Assembly: GCA_948468465.1 (NCBI GenBank)
Contig: CAOKJJ010000055.1
Coordinates: forward strand, 1-27,789
Length of the DNA: 27,789 bases
Direction: 5' to 3'
Origin: an uncultured Eubacterium sp.
GTDB lineage: Bacteria; Bacillota_A; Clostridia; Lachnospirales; Lachnospiraceae
In this document: piece by piece, positions 21,703 to 27,789 of the stretch
Position numbering within the stretch: position 1 is the stretch's first letter
Layout: each line of letters begins with the position of its first letter
Position numbers and translations under genes: made by a program
The notes under the pieces: model-generated
Database searches by the model: none
Seen by the model: only the letters and a program-made list of their open reading frames with translations
What the model was told of the DNA's origin: nothing

Positions 21703-22797
21703 ATGCTGAAAGATTATCCAATCAAACAGTTAGTACAGCCCTTGCTGGAATGGTATCCCCATCATGCAAGGGTTTTGCCTTGGAGAGAAGAGCCATCGCC
21801 CTACAGGGTATGGGTGTCAGAGATCATGCTGCAGCAGACGCGTGTAGAAGCGGTAAAGCCTTATTTTGAGCGTTTTATGAAGGAACTGCCGGATATCGCG
21901 TCTCTTGCGGCCTGTGAGGAAGAGCGCTTGCTCAAATTATGGGAAGGGCTTGGCTATTATAACCGTGTCAGAAATATGCAAAAAGCAGCCTGTACAGTGA
22001 TGGAAGAATACGGCGGTGAGCTGCCGCCTGACTATGAAGCGCTGTTAAAGCTTAAGGGAATCGGCCATTATACGGCAGGCGCGATCGCTTCGATAGCCTA
22101 TGGCATTCCTGTTCCGGCAGTTGACGGAAATGTGCTGCGGATACTGATGCGTGTATCCGAAGACGATTCCGATATTTTAAAACAGTCCGTAAAAACAGAG
22201 ACGGAGAGGATCCTGCAGCCGGTTATCCCTGAAAAACAGGCTGGTTTATTTACACAGGCGATGATGGAGCTTGGAGCAACCGTATGTGTGCCAAACGGAG
22301 AACCAAAGTGTCCGGAATGTCCGTGGCAGCCGTTTTGCTTATCATGCAGGCACCGCACCTACGCGCAGCTGCCAAAAAAAGGGAAGCCAAAACCAAGAAA
22401 GATCGAAGAAAAGACAGTGCTCGTCATCCGCGATGGAGAAAAGGTACTGCTGCATCGCCGTCCCAAACAGGGCCTGCTGGCAGGAATGTACGAGTTCCCA
22501 AACCTGGAGGGACATCTTACCAGAGAAGAGGTCACACGCTTTGTCGAAAGCATGGAACTGCTTCCGTTAAAAATCGAACCGTTAGAAGACGCCAGACATA
22601 TTTTTTCACATATCGAATGGCAGATGATAGGATACATGATCCGTGTAGCCCAGCTGGAAGAACTGGCCGGGACAAAAGAAGGTTATTTATTTGCGAAAGC
22701 AGAAGTGTCCGAACAAAAATATGCCATTCCATCCGCATTCGCGCGTTATACAAAATATATGAACATTCATCTTGGGATTCAAAAAGAACAGACATGA
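21703..22797 (+). CDS. mutY: A/G-specific adenine DNA glycosylase
   Basis: The 364-residue protein removes adenine mispaired with 8-oxoguanine. The catalytic acid Glu40 lies in VSEIMLQQTRV, the helix-hairpin-helix LKGIGHYTAGAI is at 117-128, and Asp141 is in VDGNVLR. The 4Fe-4S cysteines are Cys195, Cys203, Cys206 and Cys212, so the first interval is seven residues where the textbook pattern has six, caused by a CVPNGEPKC stretch. A NUDIX-like C-terminal domain (about 230-350) that recognises 8-oxoguanine follows. GGAG stands before ATG 21703. The 12-base gap suggests co-transcription with the cell-wall gene upstream, and a hairpin follows. Confidence 0.96.
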   Translation: MLKDYPIKQLVQPLLEWYPHHARVLPWREEPSPYRVWVSEIMLQQTRVEAVKPYFERFMKELPDIASLAACEEERLLKLWEGLGYYNRVRNMQKAACTVMEEYGGELPPDYEALLKLKGIGHYTAGAIASIAYGIPVPAVDGNVLRILMRVSEDDSDILKQSVKTETERILQPVIPEKQAGLFTQAMMELGATVCVPNGEPKCPECPWQPFCLSCRHRTYAQLPKKGKPKPRKIEEKTVLVIRDGEKVLLHRRPKQGLLAGMYEFPNLEGHLTREEVTRFVESMELLPLKIEPLEDARHIFSHIEWQMIGYMIRVAQLEELAGTKEGYLFAKAEVSEQKYAIPSAFARYTKYMNIHLGIQKEQT

Positions 22798-22817
22798 AAA
22801 TATAGAAACATAAGGGG

Positions 22818-22848
22818 AAGCCGGTGTTAGGGGACACCGGCTTTATAT
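22818..22848 (+). terminator. Terminator after mutY
   Basis: AAGCCGGTGT (22818-22827) and ACACCGGCTT (22834-22843) make a perfect 10-bp stem with a six-base loop. The following tail is only moderately T-rich (tttatat), so termination may be incomplete. Confidence 0.65.
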
Positions 22849-22881
22849 GAAAAAGAAAATAAGTAATTAGCTTTGGGAGGA

Positions 22882-22921
22882 ACCCTGCCATCCGGCAGGG
22901 TAACGTAGCTTCGCATAAGCT
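22882..22921. other. Pair of hairpins in the mutY-glf gap
   Basis: ACCCTGCC (22882-22889) pairs with GGCAGGGT (22894-22901) around a four-base loop, and AGCTT (22907-22911) pairs with AAGCT (22917-22921). There is no T-run after either. The rest of this 424-base gap is AT-rich and holds a TTAAAAT-a-ATTTTAA palindrome at 23082-23096 and a candidate promoter. The GC-rich pair stands out from its surroundings and could be a dispersed intergenic repeat or a structured RNA. Confidence 0.4.
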
Positions 22922-23110
22922 CTGCTGCGTTTAAAATATGAAAATGATTATTAATTAGTAATTGATGTTTTGTATCAACTGTAACTATCATAAAGGTAAT
23001 TTGTGAAATCCGTATGTGAAAGAAATGAGGATATTGTAAATAAAATGTGAACTTTTTCGAACAGTGATATTGTAGTTCTTTTTAAAATAATTTTAAGTTG
23101 TGCAAAAGCA

Positions 23111-23139
23111 TTGGATTTTTGCGAAAAATTGTGTATAAT
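23111..23139 (+). promoter_or_regulatory. Candidate promoter for glf
   Basis: TATAAT (23134-23139) has all consensus bases, with a weak TTGGAT (23111-23116) at 17 bases. An AT-rich palindrome just upstream could act as an UP-type element. Confidence 0.45.
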
Positions 23140-23183
23140 CATGTTTGAACGGTAAAATAGAGGAAGGAGTAGCTGGAAATTCA

Positions 23184-23207
23184 GGAAATTGCAACAAAAC
23201 AATTTCC
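23184..23207 (+). promoter_or_regulatory. Leader hairpin between ribosome site and glf start
   Basis: GGAAATTG (23184-23191) and CAATTTCC (23200-23207) form a perfect 8-bp stem with an eight-base loop. A strong AGGAAGGAG site (23161-23169) lies before it and the likely ATG (23222) after it. The hairpin shortens or blocks this unusually long interval. Confidence 0.45.
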
Positions 23208-23221
23208 GGCAGCAGAAAGTT

Positions 23222-24382
23222 ATGTACGACAGTATTGTAATTGGAGCCGGCATTGCGGGAAGTACGGCGGCCAGACAGCTGGCAGAACAAAAAGGCCACA
23301 AAGTGCTGGTTGTGGAGAAACGGGACCATATCGGCGGCAACTGTTATGACAGGCTGGATGATCATGGCATTTTGGTTCATGAGTATGGCCCGCATATTTT
23401 TCATACAAATATGGAGGATGTGTTTGCGTATTTGTCCCGATTTACAGAATGGACTTTGTATGAAAACGGTCATCAGGTAGTCGCTAATGTGAATGGAAGA
23501 CTGATTCCGATTCCGTTTAACTTAAACACGCTGCATATGGTTTATGAAAAAGAGACTGCGGATGTGTTGGAAAAAAAGCTGAAGGATGCTTACGGTGAAG
23601 GCAGCAGGGTCCCGATTATGAAGCTGCGGGAAAATCCGGATCCGGAAATCCGCTCGATTGCGCAGTACGTTTACGAGAATGTATTTTTGAAATATACGAT
23701 GAAGCAGTGGGGACAGACACCGGAGGAAATCAGTCCGGAGGTAACAGGCAGGGTGCCGGTGCTGATTTCTTATGATAACCGCTATTTCCAGGATAAATAC
23801 CAGGGTGTGCCGAAGCATGGATTTTTGCGCATGTTTGAAAATATGCTGGATCAGGAAAATATTACGGTGCGCACGGGCACGGATGCAAAGGAGCTGTTAG
23901 AGTTTCGGGAAAATGAAATTCTCTTTCAGGGACAGAAGTTTGAAGGAAATATAGTTTTTACCGGGGCATTGGATGAACTGTATGAATGCAGATACGGGAG
24001 ACTGCCGTACCGGTCATTAAGGTTTGCGTTTGAGCACCTTAGGCAGGATGATTTTCAGGACGGGCACAGCGTTGTGAATTATACGGTCAGTGAGGATTTT
24101 ACCCGCATTACGGAGTTTAAGTATCTGACGAGGCAGCAGGATGCGGACGGAACAACGATTGTCAGAGAGTATCCGTTTGCATATACCGGTGCAGATGGAG
24201 AAATTCCTTATTATGCGATTATGAATCCATCAAATGAGGCATTATATCAGAAATACAAAAAACTGGCGCAGCGGCATGCAAATCTGCATCTGCTTGGCAG
24301 ACTGGCGGAATATAAATATTATAATATTGATGCCATGACGAAAAAAGCGCTGGAACTTGCGGATTCGCTGCCTGGCTGCTAA
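23222..24382 (+). CDS. glf: UDP-galactopyranose mutase
   Basis: The 386-residue flavoprotein converts UDP-galactopyranose to UDP-galactofuranose for surface glycans. It opens with the FAD-binding IVIGAGIAGSTAARQLAE, then HIGGNCYD and EYGPHIFHT of the active-site region. Near the end it has the conserved GRLAEYKYYNIDAM block, which contacts FAD. Length and order match bacterial Glf. ATG 23222 is the best start by homology, because family members begin just before the FAD strand, but it lacks a good ribosome site. A TTG at 23189 would add 11 residues that are not protein-like. A glycosyltransferase follows after 11 bases, so the pair likely builds a galactofuranose-containing polymer. Confidence 0.95.
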   Translation: MYDSIVIGAGIAGSTAARQLAEQKGHKVLVVEKRDHIGGNCYDRLDDHGILVHEYGPHIFHTNMEDVFAYLSRFTEWTLYENGHQVVANVNGRLIPIPFNLNTLHMVYEKETADVLEKKLKDAYGEGSRVPIMKLRENPDPEIRSIAQYVYENVFLKYTMKQWGQTPEEISPEVTGRVPVLISYDNRYFQDKYQGVPKHGFLRMFENMLDQENITVRTGTDAKELLEFRENEILFQGQKFEGNIVFTGALDELYECRYGRLPYRSLRFAFEHLRQDDFQDGHSVVNYTVSEDFTRITEFKYLTRQQDADGTTIVREYPFAYTGADGEIPYYAIMNPSNEALYQKYKKLAQRHANLHLLGRLAEYKYYNIDAMTKKALELADSLPGC

Positions 24383-24393
24383 AGGAGAAAAAA

Positions 24394-25410
24394 ATGAAGT
24401 TATTATCAATTGCAATACCATGTTATAATTCCCAGGATTATATGGAACGCTGCATCAATTCACTGCTTCCTGGCGGAGACGATGTGGAAATACTCATTGT
24501 AGACGATGGTTCCCACGATCTGACGTCGGAGATTGCGGATGCATATGAGAAAAGACATCCAAATATTGTAAAGGCGATTCACCAGGAAAACGGCGGACAT
24601 GGAGCAGCCGTAAATACAGGGATTACGTATGCAAGCGGGCTTTTTTTTAAAGTCGTCGACAGCGACGACTGGGTAGACGCACAGGCGTATGAAAAAATAC
24701 TGGCGACACTGCGGGAAATCGCAGGCTCTGATCAGACGCTGGATATGCTCATTGCTAATTTTGTCTATGAAAAAGAAGGCGCGAAACATAAAAAAGTGAT
24801 GAAGTACACATCCGCGCTTGTGCAGGACAAGATTTTTACATGGAGCGACGTACGGCATCTGCGTAAAGGACAGTATCTTTTGATGCATTCGGTGATTTAC
24901 CGGACAAAGCTGCTGCGTGACTGCGGCCTTAAGCTTCCGGAGCATACATTTTATGTGGATAACCTGTACGTATACACACCGCTGCCATATGTAAAGACGA
25001 TGTATTATCTGAATGTGGATTTTTACCGGTATTATATTGGCCGTGAAGATCAGTCAGTCAATGAAGAAATCATGATCCGCCGCATTGACCAGCAGATTAA
25101 AGTGAATAAGCTGATGATTGATGCTTATGACTTGTGGAAAATACCGAATAAGAAGCAGCGCAAGTATATGTTTAATTACCTGGAAATTATAACGGTAATA
25201 TCTACCGTTTTGCTGATCCGTTCAGGGACAAAAGAAAATCTGGAAAAAAAGAGGGAATTATGGAGCTATATCAAACAGGCGGACATACGCCTGTTCCATC
25301 ATCTGCGAAACGGGATCATGGGAAATACCATGAATCTTCCGGGAAAAAGCGGAAGGAGGATATCAATCGCGGCATATAAGATCGCGCAAAAAGTTGTAGG
25401 ATTTAATTAG
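24394..25410 (+). CDS. Family 2 glycosyltransferase
   Basis: The 338-residue protein has a GT-A fold. It begins MKLLSIAIPCYNSQDYMERC, continues with EILIVDDGSHD for the nucleotide-sugar site, and has the metal-binding DSDD at 89-92 (VVDSDDWVD). The C-terminal third is basic and helical with no clear membrane segment. It transfers a sugar from a nucleotide donor to a growing glycan; donor and acceptor cannot be read directly. AAAGGAG precedes ATG 24394. Its place 11 bases after glf suggests that it works in the same surface polysaccharide pathway and could use UDP-galactofuranose, which is inference only. Confidence 0.92.
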   Translation: MKLLSIAIPCYNSQDYMERCINSLLPGGDDVEILIVDDGSHDLTSEIADAYEKRHPNIVKAIHQENGGHGAAVNTGITYASGLFFKVVDSDDWVDAQAYEKILATLREIAGSDQTLDMLIANFVYEKEGAKHKKVMKYTSALVQDKIFTWSDVRHLRKGQYLLMHSVIYRTKLLRDCGLKLPEHTFYVDNLYVYTPLPYVKTMYYLNVDFYRYYIGREDQSVNEEIMIRRIDQQIKVNKLMIDAYDLWKIPNKKQRKYMFNYLEIITVISTVLLIRSGTKENLEKKRELWSYIKQADIRLFHHLRNGIMGNTMNLPGKSGRRISIAAYKIAQKVVGFN

Positions 25411-25426
25411 GGGGCATCTATCGAGT

Positions 25427-25696
25427 ATGAGAGCAGAACGTGATATTGCATTATGCGCTGTCGCAGATGCAACAATCAAATCAAAGGTTATGAACGCTAT
25501 GATACAAAAGAGGATTCCATACGCGGAAGAGTGGCATAAAGTGCCGCTGTTTCGCAGGAGAAAATACGAGGGGGCGAAGGAAGTGTGTATTATCGTTACG
25601 CACCATGACCTGGCAAGTCAGGCGAAGGCACAGATCCAGGCAATGGATGAGGTTGTCAGCAGCCGGGTGTATTTTGATTTGAAGGGACTCACATAG
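25427..25696 (+). CDS. Small protein of unknown function
   Basis: An 89-residue frame follows the glycosyltransferase by 16 bases and ends before a strong terminator. The sequence is soluble and mixed alpha/beta (LCAVADATIKSKVMNAMI, a charged HKVPLFRRRKYEGAKEV stretch, VCIIVTHHDLASQAKAQI), which would fit a small ferredoxin-like or ACT-like fold. I recognise no family. The only ribosome-like site is GGGGG about 13 bases from the ATG, so translation may depend on coupling to the upstream gene. Regular composition and location inside the transcription unit support a real gene. Confidence 0.6.
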   Translation: MRAERDIALCAVADATIKSKVMNAMIQKRIPYAEEWHKVPLFRRRKYEGAKEVCIIVTHHDLASQAKAQIQAMDEVVSSRVYFDLKGLT

Positions 25697-25716
25697 AGCT
25701 GTCATGAAATAGGGAG

Positions 25717-25763
25717 AAAAGGGGCGGCTTACTCTGCAAAAAAGGGTAAGCTGCCCCTTTTTC
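25717..25763 (+). terminator. Strong terminator ending the glf unit
   Basis: AAAAGGGGCGGCTTAC (25717-25732) pairs with GTAAGCTGCCCCTTTT (25746-25761) with a single G-U wobble, and T bases follow. This 16-bp stem ends the glf-glycosyltransferase-small gene unit. Confidence 0.88.
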
Positions 25764-25843
25764 ATATATTTCTTGCCATCCGCATGAGAAAGCGTTATGA
25801 TAGTGGCAGAATAAACAGAAAGGATAAAAATAAGGATAAAAGT

Positions 25844-26302
25844 ATGGAAGCAATGTCAAAAGGAGAACAGGCTGAAGCGTTTTTCCGGCAGGGATACAAC
25901 TGCTCACAGTCTGTCGCGCTCGCTTTTTGCGATGAAATTGGAATAGAAAAAAAGAAGCTGCTGTGTATGGTGTCTTCGTTCGGCGGCGGCATGGGGCGGC
26001 TGCGTGAAGTATGCGGAGCCGTCAGCGGGATGTTTTTTGTAGCGGGTGCATTGTACGGTTATGATGATCCAAAGGATATGCAGGCAAAAAAAGAGCATTA
26101 TGCGAGAATTCAAAAGCTGGCTGCAAGATTTCAGGAAGAGACAGGTTCGATTGTCTGCAGGGAGTTGCTGGGGCTGGAGGGAAAAGATAAAAATCCTGTG
26201 CCAAGTGAACGTACGCAGGAATATTATAAAAAGCGGCCATGCCCGCAGATGATCCGGCTGGCGGCGGATATTATGGAAGACTATATAAAAACAGACATTT
26301 GA
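25844..26302 (+). CDS. CGAxxG-motif redox-type cysteine protein (C_GCAxxG_C_C family)
   Basis: The 152-residue protein has the family layout: NCSQSVALAF with Cys20, SSFGGGMGRLREVCGAVSG with the CGAxxG motif at Cys57, then Cys105 (IVCRELLG) and Cys133 (KRPCPQMI). Cys29 and Cys41 are additional. The four spaced cysteines suggest binding of a redox cofactor or metal; the biochemical role is not established for the family. The start at 25844 is preferred because AAGGATAAAAGT precedes it and the domain begins there; a longer in-frame start at 25784 adds a very basic tail and falls near the end of the terminator. The stop overlaps the -35 box of the next gene's promoter. Confidence 0.86.
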   Translation: MEAMSKGEQAEAFFRQGYNCSQSVALAFCDEIGIEKKKLLCMVSSFGGGMGRLREVCGAVSGMFFVAGALYGYDDPKDMQAKKEHYARIQKLAARFQEETGSIVCRELLGLEGKDKNPVPSERTQEYYKKRPCPQMIRLAADIMEDYIKTDI

Positions 26303-26327
26303 CGTATGTGTACGGAAACGCTATAAT
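26299..26327 (+). promoter_or_regulatory. Strong promoter of the DUF1015 gene
   Basis: TTGACG (26299-26304, five of six) and TATAAT (26322-26327, six of six) stand at exactly 17 bases. The -35 box includes the stop codon of the upstream gene. Confidence 0.72.
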
Positions 26328-26374
26328 AAGACTACTTGGAAACAATTGGCTAATTATATGGAAAGGAGAGACTC

Positions 26375-27613
26375 ATGGCAGATATCAGACCATTTTCATG
26401 TATTCGGCCGTGCAGGGAAAAAGCAGACAAAATCGCGGCGCTTCCTTATGATGTATATCATACACAGGAAGCCAGGAAGGTGACGGCAGACAATCCGGAT
26501 TCTTTTTTAAATATTGACAGGCCGGAGACACAGTTTCCAGAAGGCACGGATATGTATGCGGAAAAAGTGTATCAAAGAGCACATGATTTGCTGCGGGAAA
26601 AGGTGGCGGACGGTTCTTTCATAAAAGATGAGCGGCGCTGCTATTATATTTACGAATTGACGATGGATGGCAGGGTGCAGACGGGAATCGTGGGTTGTGC
26701 TTCGATCGACGATTATGAGCGTCAGGTCATTAAAAAGCATGAAAATACCCGTGCGGAAAAAGAAGCGGACCGCATCCGTCATGTAGAAGCATGCAACGCA
26801 CAGACGGGACCGATTTTTCTGGCGTATCGTTCAGATCATATGATCAATCAAATTGTGGAACAGATCAAACAAAAACAGCCGCTTTATGATTTTGTGTCGG
26901 AGGACGGCGTCCGCCACAGAGTATTTGTGATCGATGAGGATGCGGACATACAGGCAGTGCGGCAGGCATTTGCGGGCATGGATGCGATTTATATTGCGGA
27001 CGGGCATCATCGCGCGGCGTCCGCGGTAAAAGTCGGGCAAAAACGCAGAGCAGCGTCCGCAGGCTATACGGGCAGTGAAGAATTTAATTATTTTTTGTCG
27101 GTCTTGTTTCCGGATGATCAGCTGATGATCATGGATTATAACCGTGTGGTGAAAGACCTGGCAGGCATGACGGCTGCACAGTTTTTGGAAAGGGCCGGTG
27201 AAGCCGTTGATTTAACAAAGGTGCCCCGCAGCGAGCGAAAACCGAAGAAAAAAGGACAGTTTTCCATGTATTTGAACGGAAACTGGTATATGGGTACGTT
27301 CCGTCGGCAGGATTCTATACAGGATCCGGTGAAAAACCTGGATGTTTCACTGCTGCAGGAGGAACTGCTTGGACCGGTGCTGGGCATACAGGATCCGAAA
27401 ACGGATGCCCGCATTGACTTTGTAGGAGGCATCCGCGGCCTGGATGAGCTGGAGCGCAGAGTGGATACGGACTGTGCGGCGGCATTTGCAATGTACCCTA
27501 CGGCTATTTCGGAGTTGTTTGCGGTTGCTGATGCGGGGCTGCTGATGCCGCCGAAATCTACGTGGTTTGAGCCGAAGCTGCGCAGCGGATTGTTTATTCA
27601 TGAACTGGACTGA
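26375..27613 (+). CDS. DUF1015 family protein
   Basis: The 412-residue protein matches DUF1015: MADIRPFSCIRPCREKADK and ALPYDVYHTQEARKV at the start, FLNIDRPE, then KKHENTRAEKEADRIRH, the conserved IADGHHRAASA block in the middle and NYFLSVLFPDDQLMIMDYNRVV. The family is widespread in anaerobes and often lies beside serine biosynthesis genes (serA, serC). None of these is visible here, but the window ends soon after. The His-His-Arg cluster hints at an enzymatic site, yet no reaction is established. GGAGAG stands before ATG 26375, and a near-consensus promoter precedes it. Confidence 0.88.
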   Translation: MADIRPFSCIRPCREKADKIAALPYDVYHTQEARKVTADNPDSFLNIDRPETQFPEGTDMYAEKVYQRAHDLLREKVADGSFIKDERRCYYIYELTMDGRVQTGIVGCASIDDYERQVIKKHENTRAEKEADRIRHVEACNAQTGPIFLAYRSDHMINQIVEQIKQKQPLYDFVSEDGVRHRVFVIDEDADIQAVRQAFAGMDAIYIADGHHRAASAVKVGQKRRAASAGYTGSEEFNYFLSVLFPDDQLMIMDYNRVVKDLAGMTAAQFLERAGEAVDLTKVPRSERKPKKKGQFSMYLNGNWYMGTFRRQDSIQDPVKNLDVSLLQEELLGPVLGIQDPKTDARIDFVGGIRGLDELERRVDTDCAAAFAMYPTAISELFAVADAGLLMPPKSTWFEPKLRSGLFIHELD

Positions 27614-27648
27614 TGAGGGCAGGCGCTTAAAAGTAATTTTTGTTGGCG

Positions 27649-27735
27649 ATGCGGACGCTGGATGAGGGGCGGGACCTGGATTTCGGCTCCTATTCCAGAA
27701 TGTTAAGAATCCCTAAACATTCTGCATGGACGTAG
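27649..27735 (+). CDS. Doubtful 28-codon frame in the inverted-repeat tail
   Basis: An ATG at 27649 opens 28 codons (starting MRTLDEGRDLDFGSYSRML) to TAG 27733-27735. It has no ribosome site and lies across inverted repeats, so it may be only part of a repeated non-coding element. It is listed because its residue composition looks more protein-like than chance frames nearby. Confidence 0.2.
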   Translation: MRTLDEGRDLDFGSYSRMLRIPKHSAWT

Positions 27736-27782
27736 TGGCTCCGTCCGGTCGCGTCGCGTAATCCGCCCCTGGCTTACAGCCA
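27665..27782. repeat. Nested inverted-repeat element at the right edge
   Basis: Outer arms AGGGGCGG (27665-27672) and CCGCCCCT (27763-27770) enclose CAGAATGTT (27696-27704) paired with AACATTCTG (27716-27724) and a GGAC/GTCC hairpin around 27728-27746. A TGGCT-tac-AGCCA hairpin (27770-27782) follows. The part between 27735 and 27765 is much richer in CpG than the rest of the window. It looks like a dispersed repeat or structured RNA cut by the window edge. Confidence 0.45.
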
Positions 27783-27789
27783 GTGGCTA

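Overview
The window looks like chromosomal DNA from a spore-forming, low-to-middle GC Clostridia of the Lachnospiraceae type. The support is a complete spo0A, a DUF5688 protein (a family I associate with Lachnospiraceae), the tig-clpP-clpX-lon-engB order, a MecA-type adaptor, strong purine-rich ribosome binding sites and many T-tailed hairpin terminators. No rRNA, tRNA or CRISPR array was seen.

Layout. (1) 1-2300 is an accessory strip: the 3' end of a small mobile-element or phage-type DNA-binding protein and its terminator, a Panacea-domain (DUF4065) antitoxin with an unrecognised small basic partner behind a consensus promoter, a Phd/YefM-VapC pair, and about 200 bases of structured non-coding DNA. 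(2) 2301-5070 holds a GNAT acetyltransferase and a 660-residue protein of unknown function with a C-terminal zinc ribbon. (3) 5185-8500 holds spo0A with an upstream 0A box, glgA directly behind it, and a convergent DUF5688 gene. (4) 8500-8921 is a repeat-rich regulatory gap. (5) 8922-17834 is a long co-directional run: trigger factor, ClpP, ClpX, Lon, the ribosome-assembly GTPase EngB, then a metal (zinc/manganese type) ABC transporter whose binding protein overlaps engB by an ATGA junction. A 17-bp tandem array lies between the binding-protein and ATPase genes. (6) 18000-19577 holds a MecA-like ClpC adaptor with a leader hairpin, and a convergent crotonase gene. (7) 19771-22797 holds a secreted modular cell-wall protein and mutY. 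(8) 23222-25696 holds UDP-galactopyranose mutase, a family 2 glycosyltransferase and a small unknown protein, probably a surface-polysaccharide unit. (9) 25844-27613 holds a CGAxxG-motif cysteine protein and a DUF1015 protein, followed by an inverted-repeat-rich tail.

Themes. The central run joins folding at the ribosome exit (Tig), regulated proteolysis (ClpXP, Lon), 50S assembly (EngB) and metal uptake, with a ClpC adaptor just beyond. The spo0A-glgA adjacency suggests a link between sporulation and storage polysaccharide. The strongest candidate for something undescribed is the Panacea antitoxin with its unrecognised partner. Next come the 17-bp array inside the metal transporter operon, the 660-residue zinc-ribbon protein, and the tandem repeats upstream of tig. 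All identifications rest on motif and family recognition by eye; no database search was run.
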